This document shows, piece by piece, positions 17,004 to 25,427 of a stretch of 64,000 nt of DNA. The notes beneath the pieces were generated by a model. That model worked only from the letters and a program-made list of their open reading frames with translations, was not told the DNA's origin and did no database searches. How positions within the stretch are numbered: position 1 is the stretch's first letter; every line of letters starts with the position of its first letter. The stretch comes from JAPOKJ01 sp043767985 (GTDB lineage: Bacteria; Pseudomonadota; Gammaproteobacteria; Burkholderiales; Burkholderiaceae_E): the NCBI GenBank assembly GCA_043767985.1, contig JAYVKZ010000324.1, positions 1 through 64,000 on the forward strand. Reading direction: 5' to 3'. The position numbers and the translations under genes were made by a program.

Positions 17004-19832
17004 ATGAATGCAATTACTAGAAAAGAATACGCCAGCCTCGATGCCCCCGTGGTGAACATCGAGCTCAATGGTCAGCAAGTCGCCGCCCGTACGAATGAAA
17101 CGATTCTGCAAGTGGCCAAGCGCGAAGGCTTTGACATTCCTCATCTGTGCTTCAAAGACGGCATGGAGGCCGTGGGCAATTGCCGTGCCTGCATGGTGGA
17201 GATCAATGGCGAGCGTGTTTTAGCACCGTCTTGCTGCCGGGCGCCGACGCAAGGCATGAAGGTCACGACCAACAGTGTGCGCGCTGTGGCCTCGCAAAAA
17301 ATGGTGCTCGAACTCTTGCTCTCCGACATGCCGGAGACCGACTACACACGCAATAACGAAGTCGACCAGTGGGCTGCGAAAATCGGTGTGAGTAAACCCA
17401 GGTTCGAAGTGCGCGCTAAAGTTCGACAAGATCTCTCCCACCCCGCTATCGCTGTCAACCTGGATGCCTGTATCCAATGCACGCGCTGTCAGCGTGCCTG
17501 CCGCGACGAACAAGTCAACGATGTGATTGGTCTGGCCTTCCGTGGCGATCACGCAAAGATCGTCTTCGACATGGACGACCCGATGGGCGCCTCAAGTTGC
17601 GTGGCCTGTGGCGAGTGCGTACAAGCTTGCCCCACCGGTGCGCTCATGCCCGCGCGCGACGTCGCGATGACGGTGCCTGACAAACAAGTCGAATCCGTAT
17701 GCCCCTATTGCGGGGTAGGTTGCCAGCTCACCTACAACGTTAAAGACAATAAGATTTTGTTCGTTGAAGGCCGTGACGGCCCTGCCAATCAAAGTCGTCT
17801 GTGCGTCAAGGGTCGCTACGGCTTTGACTATGCGCATCATCCCCATCGCCTCACCAAACCTCTGATTCGCCGCAGCGACGCGCCAAAGCATGGTGACTTC
17901 ACGATGGACCCAGATCGCGTCTTGGAGGTATTCCGCGAAGCCAGTTGGGAAGAAGCTCTTGAGTTCGCAGGTGGGAAGCTAAAAGCCATTCGCGACCAAT
18001 TTGGTAAAAAATCCTTGGCGGGTTTTGGCTCAGCCAAAGGGAGTAACGAAGAGGCCTACCTTTTCCAAAAACTGGTGCGCACTGGTTTTGGATCGAACAA
18101 CGTAGACCATTGCACTCGTTTGTGCCACGCCTCATCAGTGGTGGCCTTGCTTGAAGGTATTGGCTCAGGCGCGGTCTCTAATCCAGTGATGGATGTGACC
18201 AAGGCCGAAGTGGCCATCATCATCGGCGCCAACCCAACTGTGAATCACCCGGTCGCAGCCACCTGGATCAAGAACGCGATGCAAGCGGGGACGAAACTCA
18301 TCGTCTGCGACCCACGCCGCTCTGATCTGGCCCGCTCCGCGCACCGCTTCTTGCAGTTCAAGCCCGATACCGATGTGGCCCTACTCAATGCCATGATGCA
18401 TGTCATCGTCGCCGAAAACTTGGTGAACGCAGACTTTATCGCCAGCCGCACCATTGGCTACGACGAACTCAAAGCCAATGTCGCAGCTTACAGCCCCGAA
18501 TTGATGGCGCCCCTTTGCGGCATTGATGCCGACACCATCCGTTACGTCGCTAGGCTCTATGCCACTTCGAAAGCCTCAATGATCCTGTGGGGTATGGGCG
18601 TCTCGCAGCATGTGCACGGCACCGACAATGCGCGCTGCCTGATTGCCTTGTCGCTTATGACTGGACAGATCGGTCGCCCCGGCACAGGTTTGCATCCGCT
18701 ACGCGGACAGAACAATGTGCAAGGCGCCTCCGATGCTGGACTCATCCCGATGATGTATCCCGATTACCAACACGTGACGCAAGCCGCGTCACGGGCCAAG
18801 TTTGAAAAGGCCTGGTCACTTCCTGCGGGCACACTCGATGACCAACCCGGACTCACCGTCGTGGAGGTGATGCATGCCATTAAGAAGGGCGAGATTCGCG
18901 GCATGTATGTAATGGGTGAGAACCCCGCCATGTCCGACCCTGATGCCAACCATGCCCGAGAGTCTTTGGCGGCCTTGGATCATTTAGTCGTGCAAGATAT
19001 TTTCTTAACCGAGACTTGCTACCTCGCCGACGTGATCCTACCCGCCAGTGCCTTCCCCGAGAAAACCGGTAGCTTCACCAACACCGATCGCCTGGTACAG
19101 ATGGGCCGTCAAGCCATCGACCCACCCGGCGATGCCAAGCAAGACCTGTGGATCATTCAGCAACTCGCGGCGAAGCTGGGTTTAAGTTGGAACTACCAAC
19201 ATGTCAGCGAAGTATTCGACGAGATGCGCCGCACCATGCCCAATATCGCGGGTATTACTTGGGACCGTCTTGAGCGTGAACACGCCGTGACCTATCCTTG
19301 CAAAGAGGAAGGTGACCCCGGGCAATCGGTGGTTTTTGCGGAGGATTTCCCCAGAGAAAGCGGACGCGCGAAATTTGTGCCTGCCGACATTATTCCGGCC
19401 GATGAGCGGCCTGACGCGGAGTACCCCATGGTACTGATCACCGGGCGGCAGCTTGAGCACTGGCATACCGGAAGCATGACACGACGCGCAACCGTATTGG
19501 ACGCGCTTGAGCCTGATCCGATTGCGCTGGTACATCCTCTCGATCTTGCTGATATGGGTGGCAAACCCGGCGAGGTGATGACCATCGCCTCACGTCGGGG
19601 CACGGTTTCTTTATATGCCCGAGCCGATGACAGCTCACCGCGCGGCGCAATCTTTGTGCCGTTCTGCTACTACGAAGCTGCCATCAACAAACTCACCAAT
19701 GCAGCCTTGGATCCGTTTGCGAAGATTCCGGAGTTTAAGTACTGTGCGATTCAGGCCAAGATGGGTGGGGAAGTGACAGGGGCTAGTAGTTATGGTGGAG
19801 GATTGGCAATGGATAAGCTCAGCAATAACTAG
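17004..19832 (+). CDS. NAD-dependent formate dehydrogenase, alpha (catalytic) subunit
   Basis: 942-residue molybdo/tungsto-pterin oxidoreductase that oxidises formate to CO2. The N-terminal NuoG-like part has a 2Fe-2S ferredoxin fold (HLCFKDGMEAVGNCRACMVE), then two 4Fe-4S motifs (CIQCTRCQRAC; CVACGECVQAC). The catalytic part begins with CPYCGVGCQLTYN (4Fe-4S). Cys374 in TRLCHASS is the metal ligand, so it is a Cys rather than a selenocysteine enzyme; His375 follows as usual. The molydopterin-binding C-terminal domain starts near residue 800 (VLITGRQLEHWHTGSMTRR). Mo or W use cannot be told from sequence. The FdhD sulfurtransferase normally needed for maturation is not in the window. Confidence 0.93.
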   Translation: MNAITRKEYASLDAPVVNIELNGQQVAARTNETILQVAKREGFDIPHLCFKDGMEAVGNCRACMVEINGERVLAPSCCRAPTQGMKVTTNSVRAVASQKMVLELLLSDMPETDYTRNNEVDQWAAKIGVSKPRFEVRAKVRQDLSHPAIAVNLDACIQCTRCQRACRDEQVNDVIGLAFRGDHAKIVFDMDDPMGASSCVACGECVQACPTGALMPARDVAMTVPDKQVESVCPYCGVGCQLTYNVKDNKILFVEGRDGPANQSRLCVKGRYGFDYAHHPHRLTKPLIRRSDAPKHGDFTMDPDRVLEVFREASWEEALEFAGGKLKAIRDQFGKKSLAGFGSAKGSNEEAYLFQKLVRTGFGSNNVDHCTRLCHASSVVALLEGIGSGAVSNPVMDVTKAEVAIIIGANPTVNHPVAATWIKNAMQAGTKLIVCDPRRSDLARSAHRFLQFKPDTDVALLNAMMHVIVAENLVNADFIASRTIGYDELKANVAAYSPELMAPLCGIDADTIRYVARLYATSKASMILWGMGVSQHVHGTDNARCLIALSLMTGQIGRPGTGLHPLRGQNNVQGASDAGLIPMMYPDYQHVTQAASRAKFEKAWSLPAGTLDDQPGLTVVEVMHAIKKGEIRGMYVMGENPAMSDPDANHARESLAALDHLVVQDIFLTETCYLADVILPASAFPEKTGSFTNTDRLVQMGRQAIDPPGDAKQDLWIIQQLAAKLGLSWNYQHVSEVFDEMRRTMPNIAGITWDRLEREHAVTYPCKEEGDPGQSVVFAEDFPRESGRAKFVPADIIPADERPDAEYPMVLITGRQLEHWHTGSMTRRATVLDALEPDPIALVHPLDLADMGGKPGEVMTIASRRGTVSLYARADDSSPRGAIFVPFCYYEAAINKLTNAALDPFAKIPEFKYCAIQAKMGGEVTGASSYGGGLAMDKLSNN

Positions 19833-19857
19833 GTGCAACTATCCGTAGGTTGACTTG

Positions 19858-20292
19858 CTACAGATTCGGGCCACACAAGCGCAGGCCCATATCACCCGCA
19901 GCCTTGTTGAGCTGTTTATCAAAACAGCAAAATGCAAAAGAGTTGCCGATCTGTTGAAAGCCTCGACTCGCGCTAGCGAGTTGCACACTATCATAGGCCC
20001 GTAGACCAAAACGAAGGGCCAATTCAGCCGCCTCATGAAGAATGCTCATGTCAATGGCCATACGCGTAAACATGGGCCACTCGCGTGTCAATCGCTTAAG
20101 CGCTGAGCGTTGTTCAGCTGGCGTAATTTCCTCATTTCGACGTTTCATACCAAACGCGGCGTTGGCCTCAACCCAGGCCATTTGACTGACGACACAGCTA
20201 CTTGCAAGCGTGACTTGCTCGCGGACCCACTCGCTATGTTGCTCCTGTGCATAGAGCTTCACTAAGGCGGACGTGTCGCAATAAAGAATCAC
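19858..20292 (-). CDS. PIN-domain ribonuclease toxin (VapC type)
   Basis: 144-residue PIN-domain protein, the toxin of a type II toxin-antitoxin pair that cleaves RNA. Acidic metal-binding residues are visible: Asp6 (YCDTSALVK), Glu42 region (WVEANAAF), Asp about 100 (RAYDSVQLA) and a last Asp in CCFDKQL. The GTG start overlaps the antitoxin stop by four bases (GTGA), showing translational coupling. It lies at the 3' side of the formate dehydrogenase genes, convergent with them. Confidence 0.87.
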   Translation of the reverse strand: MILYCDTSALVKLYAQEQHSEWVREQVTLASSCVVSQMAWVEANAAFGMKRRNEEITPAEQRSALKRLTREWPMFTRMAIDMSILHEAAELALRFGLRAYDSVQLASASRGFQQIGNSFAFCCFDKQLNKAAGDMGLRLCGPNL

Positions 20293-20588
20293 CCTGGGCC
20301 TCGCATCTCGCTGACGAGATCGCTCATGGATTGCCCTTTTGACGCCTTGCTCAACTTGACAGCCCGCCCAAGCTTGAGCGGAATCAGAGCAGGTTCGGCC
20401 AGGCCTGAAGCAATTAATCGCTTCAAAGCCTTAGCATCGTTTGGCTCGTTCATTCCGCGCGTCGTTGATGGCCTGACGATCTCAGCCACAACTTTCCGGT
20501 GAGAGGTAATTTCGACTAATTCGCCCTTCTGGGCAAGCTCAATCGCATGGGCTGGATTGGCCTTTAGCTCTCGGATGGAAACTTGCAT
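20289..20588 (-). CDS. Phd/YefM-type antitoxin
   Basis: 99-residue antitoxin for the downstream PIN toxin. The N-terminal part MQVSIRELKANPAHAIELAQ and EITSHRKVVAEIV is the Phd/YefM DNA-binding fold; the C-terminal half (about 55-99) should wrap the toxin. A TTG two codons upstream (20594) is possible, but AAGGA is 7 bases from the ATG at 20588. The promoter region carries two 14-base direct repeats that probably bind this protein. Confidence 0.85.
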   Translation of the reverse strand: MQVSIRELKANPAHAIELAQKGELVEITSHRKVVAEIVRPSTTRGMNEPNDAKALKRLIASGLAEPALIPLKLGRAVKLSKASKGQSMSDLVSEMRGPG

Positions 20589-20613
20589 TGACAAATCCTT
20601 CGCTTGATCATAG

Positions 20614-20658
20614 TGAGGTCACATAATACTACGAACAAAATAATTGTGGTCACATATT
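20614..20658. promoter_or_regulatory. Paired direct repeats upstream of the first VapBC-type module
   Basis: TGAGGTCACATAAT (20614-20627) and TGTGGTCACATATT (20645-20658) differ at two of 14 bases and are 31 bases apart, about three helical turns. On the minus strand they flank and overlap a possible -10 (TATTAT, 20623-20628). The spacing suggests cooperative binding by the antitoxin-toxin complex. The ThDP-enzyme gene diverges from here and may share the control. Confidence 0.45.
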
Positions 20659-20810
20659 GGGTGTAAAGCCTTTCAGTTAAGTATAGTGTTCCGACTACGA
20701 TCCGACCAAATTGAGCATTTGCCATGAACAATTTATGGAAAGCTCCATTCGTCCAAATTCTTCGAGAGGGTACAGTCCATCTCCCTTCCTCACGTCTTCT
20801 TGAATCCCTC

Positions 20811-22541
20811 ATGTCTAGCCCGATCAGCCACAGCACTGCTCATTATTTTTTGGAAGGATTGGCCGAGCTGGGAATTGACTATGTTTTCGCCAATCTCGGC
20901 ACCGACCACGTCTCTCTTATAGAAGAACTCGCCAAGTGGGATCAGGAGGGCCGCCCTCATCCTGAATTTATCCTATGCCCGCACGAAAATGTCGCCATGC
21001 ACATGGCCGCAGGGTTTGCCGCCATCACTGGTCGCGGCCAGGCTGTCATGGTGCATGTGGACGCGGGCACGGCCAACTCGGCGATGGGCATGCACAATAT
21101 GTTCCGAGCGCGCCTACCGGTCATGCTGATCGCGGGTAAGGCACCCTTCACCATGCGTGGTGAGTTGGCTGGCTCGCGCGACAACTATGTACATTTCGTA
21201 CAGGACCCTTTCGATATCGCGAGCCTGGTTCGCCCCTATGTGAAGTGGGAATACTCCCTACCGAGCGGAGTGATTGCCAAAGAAGTATTACGGCGCGGAC
21301 ATTCTGTGATGCAAAGCGATCCGCCAGGGCCGGTGTACCTCACTTTGCCGCGTGAGACTTTGGCGGCCGATATACCCTCGGATCAGGTGCGAGCCTTTAG
21401 CGCAGAACGCTACGGCGCCGTTCTTGCTGGAGGCATCGATGAAACTCGAATAGCTGCAATCGCGAAAGCCATCATGAGCGCGCGCGAGCCGGTAGCAATC
21501 ACCGCCTACTTAGGCCGCAAAGCCGAGGCAGTAGCCGCCCTTGAAGACTTGGCTATGCTTTGTGGCATTCGAGTATTTGAGTTCAGTCCAAGTTATCTGA
21601 GCGTACCTCGCAACTCGCCATGCTTCGGCGGCTTCGATCCGGCCAAGGCCATGGCGAGCGCAGACTTAGGCTTGCTACTGGATGTTGATGTGCCTTGGCT
21701 ACCCAAGTTGGTTCAAGAAAGCGCTGCAACCCGCTGGATACATGTTGATGTGGATCCGATTAAGAAGGATTTTCCGATGTGGGGGTTTGCTTCGGACCTA
21801 AGAGTTCAGGCGGATTGCGCGGTGGTCCTTCAGCAAGTGGCGGCCTGGATTCGTGCGCAGGCTGATGCTGGCTTCCAAAGCCAAGTCGCTGCGCGCGTCA
21901 CCGCGTGGAGTGAAGCCAATCGCCACCGCAATGAGCTTGTCGCCAAGGCCGCTAAAGATCCCGGTAAACCAGGGGCAATTTCCACCGCCTTTTTGTGCGC
22001 TGCACTGGGTGAGGCCATCGCGTCAGATGATATTGTGATCAACGAGGCGATTCGCAATTCACCGGCCGTACTGAACCAGATTCCTCGTGTGCGAGCCTTG
22101 AGCCTCATCGGTGGTGCCGGTGGTGGTCTTGGTTACAGCGGCGGCATGGCCTTAGGTGCGAAGTTGGCGAAACCCGAAGTGAGGGTGGTTCAAATTGTTG
22201 GAGACGGCGGTTTTCATTTCTCGACCCCTACCTCGGTATACGCGACGGCGCAACGCTATCAGCTTCCCATCTTCACTGTCATTCTCGATAACGGCGGCTG
22301 GCAGGCAGTGAAGGAGGCTGTGCTGAGGGTTTATCCGGACGGCTCGGCCGCGCAGACCAACGAGTTTCAGGCACGTCTACAAGGTCAGACACGACACTTC
22401 GAAAAAGTAGGCGAAGCTTTTGGCGCTTACGGTGAATGTGTCAGCGAGCCTAGTGAGGTACGTGCAGCCATTGCCCGTTGCCTCAAGGCTATTGACGCAG
22501 GTCAAGCGGCCGTGCTTAATGTGCAGATCGGCTTGCAATAA
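20811..22541 (+). CDS. Thiamine diphosphate-dependent enzyme, acetolactate-synthase-like
   Basis: 576-residue enzyme with the three-domain pyruvate-oxidase/AHAS fold. The ThDP-activating Glu is Glu59 (CPHENVAMH); the diphosphate/Mg motif begins with GDGGFHFS (Asp465) and ends about 27 residues later at DNGGW. These enzymes decarboxylate 2-oxo acids and may ligate the product. Oxalyl-CoA decarboxylase was considered because of nearby frc, but the N-terminal block and active-site surroundings do not resemble it. True acetolactate synthase would have a small subunit gene, absent here. An upstream ATG at 20724 adds 29 unrelated residues; 20811 begins the conserved fold though no strong Shine-Dalgarno is seen. 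Followed by a Bug protein and an aldolase-family gene. Confidence 0.82.
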   Translation: MSSPISHSTAHYFLEGLAELGIDYVFANLGTDHVSLIEELAKWDQEGRPHPEFILCPHENVAMHMAAGFAAITGRGQAVMVHVDAGTANSAMGMHNMFRARLPVMLIAGKAPFTMRGELAGSRDNYVHFVQDPFDIASLVRPYVKWEYSLPSGVIAKEVLRRGHSVMQSDPPGPVYLTLPRETLAADIPSDQVRAFSAERYGAVLAGGIDETRIAAIAKAIMSAREPVAITAYLGRKAEAVAALEDLAMLCGIRVFEFSPSYLSVPRNSPCFGGFDPAKAMASADLGLLLDVDVPWLPKLVQESAATRWIHVDVDPIKKDFPMWGFASDLRVQADCAVVLQQVAAWIRAQADAGFQSQVAARVTAWSEANRHRNELVAKAAKDPGKPGAISTAFLCAALGEAIASDDIVINEAIRNSPAVLNQIPRVRALSLIGGAGGGLGYSGGMALGAKLAKPEVRVVQIVGDGGFHFSTPTSVYATAQRYQLPIFTVILDNGGWQAVKEAVLRVYPDGSAAQTNEFQARLQGQTRHFEKVGEAFGAYGECVSEPSEVRAAIARCLKAIDAGQAAVLNVQIGLQ

Positions 22542-22623
22542 GTACGGCTCCTATAAGTACCGCCCAGATAGGTGCGCAAGCCACTTCCTTAAAATATGAA
22601 TATCAAACACTAAAGAGAATTCC

Positions 22624-23598
22624 ATGTTGATCGACCGTCTCACTGGCTTTGTAGCCGCTACATTTAGCCTCGTCGTTGCCACCCTGTTTCCGTTAGGTTC
22701 GATGGCCGCAGATTTTCCGACACGCCAAATTACCATCGTGGTCGGCTACTCCCCAGGTGGGGCCAATGACTTGCTCGCTCGCATCGTCGCTGAGAAACTC
22801 ACGACCACACTAGGTCAACCCGTCGTCGTCGAAAATCGCCCGAGTGTTGCATCGATTGTCGGAGCCGCCTATGTGGCGAAGGCCAAACCCGATGGCTATA
22901 CCTTGCTGATGGGTGCTAGCGGCCCGATCGTTTTTAATCATTCGCTCTATACCAAGCTGCCCTACGGGCCGCAAGATTTTGCGCCGATTAGCTTGATCGG
23001 CACCTTCCCGATGGTGCTACTTACCCAAGCCAACAATCCTGCGAAGACGGTTCAAGAGCTGGTGAACTATTCCAAGGCCAACCCTGACAAATCCAACTAC
23101 AGTGCCAGTGCCGCGTCGTTTCAATTGATCACCGAATTATTCAACAACAAAACCGGTGCTCGTTTTGCGCATGTACCGTACAAAGGCAGCAATGATGCGA
23201 TTACGGCGGTGATGGCCAACGATGTCACCATGAGCTTGGTCGACACCGGCCCAGCATCCCGTGCACTACAAGGCGGGCGCGTGAAGGCCTTGGCCATCAC
23301 CTCAAGCGAAAGACTGCCGGAGATGGCGAGCATCCCCACCATGAGTGAGCTTGGTATTGACCTGAAGGTCTCATTCTGGAGCGGCTTGCTGGCTCCCGCA
23401 GGCACACCCGCACCGATCATCAAACAATTGCAGGAAGAAGTCGCTCGGGTGCTAGCGATGCCGGAGGTCGTTAAACGCATCGCGACGCTGTCCATTACGC
23501 CCAAGGGTAATACGCCGGAAGAATTCGCGAGGTTGATCGCCATCGAGATTCCGCTTTGGAAGAAGGTTGCGCAGGACAATAACATCAAGCCCGAGTGA
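22624..23598 (+). CDS. Bug-family (TTT) solute-binding protein, orphan
   Basis: 324-residue periplasmic binding protein. Signal peptide about 1-28 (AATFSLVVATLFPLGSMAA), then VVGYSPGGANDLLARIVAEK, AKAKPDGYTLLMG and FAHVPYKGSNDAITAV. It lies between the ThDP enzyme (82 bases upstream) and a class II aldolase (22 bases downstream), without any TctAB permease. It may borrow a shared permease or act as a sensor. The ligand is likely an organic acid handled by the flanking enzymes. Confidence 0.9.
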   Translation: MLIDRLTGFVAATFSLVVATLFPLGSMAADFPTRQITIVVGYSPGGANDLLARIVAEKLTTTLGQPVVVENRPSVASIVGAAYVAKAKPDGYTLLMGASGPIVFNHSLYTKLPYGPQDFAPISLIGTFPMVLLTQANNPAKTVQELVNYSKANPDKSNYSASAASFQLITELFNNKTGARFAHVPYKGSNDAITAVMANDVTMSLVDTGPASRALQGGRVKALAITSSERLPEMASIPTMSELGIDLKVSFWSGLLAPAGTPAPIIKQLQEEVARVLAMPEVVKRIATLSITPKGNTPEEFARLIAIEIPLWKKVAQDNNIKPE

Positions 23599-23620
23599 AA
23601 TAGCCTCTCTAGGAAAAATC

Positions 23621-24442
23621 ATGAACGCACGCATTGACCCCACCCTTGATCTCAGCGCACCACGCACAGAGGCAGTACGCGCCCAGGTGAGTGAGGCCGA
23701 GTGGCAAACCCGCGTCAACCTCGCCGCCTGTTATCGCTTAGCGGCGAAGTATGGCTGGACCGATCTCATCTACACTCATATTTCAGCCCGTGTACCAGGC
23801 CCAGAAGAGCATTTTCTGCTCAACCCTTTCGGCTATATGTTTGACGAGGTGTGCGCTTCCAACTTGGTCAAGGTCGATCTTGATGGACATCTGATCGGCG
23901 ACACACCTCACTTTATTCATCGCGCCGGTTTCATTATTCACAGCGCGATTCATGCGGCCCGGCCCGATGCCGAATGCGTGATTCATGCACACACCCGTGC
24001 CGGTATGGCGGTGTCCATCATGAAATGCGGCCTCTTGCCGCTCACCCAACATGCCATGCTTTTTCACGGTCGAGTGGCTTATCACGACAGTGAGGGCTTC
24101 GCCCAACAAACAGAGGAGCGGGCCAGACTAGCCTCAGATTTGGGTGACAAGCCGGTGATGATCTTGCGCAATCATGGCACCTTGGTGGCGGGGCGCAGCG
24201 TGCCTGAGGCCTTCAGCATGATGTGGCATTTGGAGTTGGCGATGCAGGCTCAAGTGGATGCACTAGCCGTCAGCAATGATCCCAATCTTCCGGGCGAGGG
24301 TGTCGCTGCAGCTATTGTGAAGCGTGCTTTCACCGGTAAACCGTTAAGCGAGTACAAGCCTGGCGACTCTCCGCTTGGACGACTCGAATGGCCTGCCTTG
24401 CTGCGGATGTTGGATCGTAGTGATAAATCCTATCGCCTATAG
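23621..24442 (+). CDS. Class II aldolase/adducin family protein
   Basis: 273-residue cytoplasmic enzyme of the family that includes fuculose-phosphate aldolase and several decarboxylases/epimerases. Zn ligands are visible as HAHTRAGM (His-x-His near residue 125) and LRNHGTLV (His near 185); the Glu-like acid near residue 60 is replaced by a region YGWTDLIYTHISAR. The N-terminal extension of about 35 residues is usual for the proteobacterial subgroup near transporters. The ATG at 23621 has AGGA 7 bases upstream; an earlier ATG at 23567 overlaps the Bug gene and is unlikely. Substrate unknown. Confidence 0.87.
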   Translation: MNARIDPTLDLSAPRTEAVRAQVSEAEWQTRVNLAACYRLAAKYGWTDLIYTHISARVPGPEEHFLLNPFGYMFDEVCASNLVKVDLDGHLIGDTPHFIHRAGFIIHSAIHAARPDAECVIHAHTRAGMAVSIMKCGLLPLTQHAMLFHGRVAYHDSEGFAQQTEERARLASDLGDKPVMILRNHGTLVAGRSVPEAFSMMWHLELAMQAQVDALAVSNDPNLPGEGVAAAIVKRAFTGKPLSEYKPGDSPLGRLEWPALLRMLDRSDKSYRL

Positions 24443-24487
24443 AAAAACACTAGAAGCATCGAAGCGACATATTTCTCTTGATGACTT

Positions 24488-24506
24488 GTATAACAAATTG
24501 TGATAC
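24488..24506. promoter_or_regulatory. Palindromic operator candidate of the second VapBC-type module
   Basis: GTATAACAA and TTGTGATAC, separated by one base, form a 19-base palindrome with one mismatched pair. It is 33 bases before the antitoxin ATG, the normal place for an autoregulatory operator. Confidence 0.5.
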
Positions 24507-24539
24507 GTTAGGTCAGAGCATGCTTTACCGAGGCCACTT

Positions 24540-24788
24540 ATGAGTCGAAAATCTCTATCGACAACAGCTAGGGAGGCAGTTCATAACTTCTCTCACTACG
24601 CGGCGCTCGCCGAGGCGGGAACTGAAGTCATCATTACTCGGCGCGGTCGGGCGTCGTTACGGCTAATGCTCGCGGAAGCGACCGTCCAAGGGCAGGACAA
24701 GGCTGCCATCATTGAGCGCGCGCTTGCGGTTCGATCAAACAAACCGTTTCAAGGTAAGTTTGATCGCCGCGAGGCCTATGATCAATGA
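24540..24788 (+). CDS. Phd/YefM-type antitoxin
   Basis: 82-residue antitoxin. N-terminal Phd fold (LSTTAREAVHNFSHYAALAE, then TEVIITRRGRASLRLM) binds DNA; the charged C-terminus (FQGKFDRREAYDQ) would occupy the toxin active site. Its stop overlaps the PIN toxin start (ATGA). A palindromic site lies upstream. Confidence 0.83.
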   Translation: MSRKSLSTTAREAVHNFSHYAALAEAGTEVIITRRGRASLRLMLAEATVQGQDKAAIIERALAVRSNKPFQGKFDRREAYDQ

Positions 24789-25186
24789 ATTCGCTCGATA
24801 CAAATGTTCTGGTTTACGCGGGCAGTGAGTTGGATGGCCCTAAAGAAACTGCAGCGAAGTTGTTACTTTCCGAAGCCTTACACGGAAGCTGGCCCATTGC
24901 CGCTCAGGTGTACGGTGAGTTTTATTCGGTGATGACCCGAAAAAATTACATGAGCAGAATCGATGCCCGCGCTGCGATCCAAACTTATTTGGAGCTGATG
25001 CCAGCCTTGCCTTCCTCCTTAACAGCGCACGCAGCCGCACTAAAGCTTGCTACCGAGCGGCAGATACAATATTGGGACGCACTCATTATTGCTGTATGCG
25101 CAGAAAACGGCGTCAAGAAGCTTTACTCAGAAGATTTACCTGGCTCCAGCAAACCACTAGGCGTACGTTGCGTTGAGCCGTGGTAA
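24785..25186 (+). CDS. PIN-domain ribonuclease toxin (VapC type)
   Basis: 133-residue PIN protein. Acidic residues at Asp5 (SLDTNVLVYA), Glu about 45 (QVYGEFYSVM) and Asp about 99 (IQYWDALIIAVC) form the Mg site, with a final acidic position in YSEDLPG. It is coupled to the antitoxin by a four-base overlap. Not closely similar to the two other PIN toxins in the window, so the modules were probably acquired separately rather than duplicated. Confidence 0.85.
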   Translation: MNSLDTNVLVYAGSELDGPKETAAKLLLSEALHGSWPIAAQVYGEFYSVMTRKNYMSRIDARAAIQTYLELMPALPSSLTAHAAALKLATERQIQYWDALIIAVCAENGVKKLYSEDLPGSSKPLGVRCVEPW

Positions 25187-25297
25187 CGAGTCGTAAAGCG
25201 GCATCGGCTTTCCAGTTACACCCATTTACAAACAGATACTTTTGATCGGTCAACAGGGCGCAATTTAAGGGCGTTGTATAGCCATGTCCTACGAAAA

Positions 25298-25317
25298 TGA
25301 ATTGAGCGTTCAATTCA
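25298..25317 (+). repeat. Perfect leader hairpin of the mini-gene
   Basis: TGAATTGA (25298-25305), a GCGT loop and TCAATTCA (25310-25317) form a perfect 8-bp stem, ending 16 bases before the Shine-Dalgarno of the 12-codon ORF. It could be an operator or an RNA stem that controls access to the ribosome site. Confidence 0.55.
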
Positions 25318-25344
25318 GGGCAAACCTTCTTGAAGGAGTGCACC

Positions 25345-25383
25345 ATGCGTTTACGTAAGCAAAAAGCTCGCAAGCATCGTTAA
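25345..25383 (+). CDS. 12-codon basic mini-ORF (leader peptide or small protein)
   Basis: Encodes 12 residues, MRLRKQKARKHR, of which eight are Lys, Arg or His. GAAGGAG lies 6 bases before the ATG, one of the strongest ribosome sites in the window, and a UUCG-loop terminator begins 15 bases after the stop. The tight signal order argues that this is a real transcript, not chance. It may be a small RNA whose translated part matters, a toxic peptide, or a leader. No downstream gene is attenuated by the terminator at obvious distance, so an independent small RNA is favoured. Family not recognised with certainty. Confidence 0.5.
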   Translation: MRLRKQKARKHR

Positions 25384-25397
25384 TTTATCGCTCAACC

Positions 25398-25427
25398 AGG
25401 GGCTCCTTCGGGGGCCCTTTTCTTTTC
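25398..25427 (+). terminator. Intrinsic terminator with UUCG tetraloop
   Basis: A stem from 25398-25406 to 25411-25419 closes the very stable C(UUCG)G loop and is followed by TTTTCTTTT. It contains G-T wobbles at 25404/25413 and 25399/25418. It ends the mini-gene transcript. Confidence 0.8.

Noticed and set aside
20811..22541. ThDP enzyme as oxalyl-CoA decarboxylase completing the frc pathway
   Set aside because: The N-terminal region, the surroundings of the ThDP Glu and the C-terminal part do not resemble Oxc as I know it; it looks closer to acetolactate-synthase-like proteins, and it is separated from frc by a toxin-antitoxin module on the other strand.
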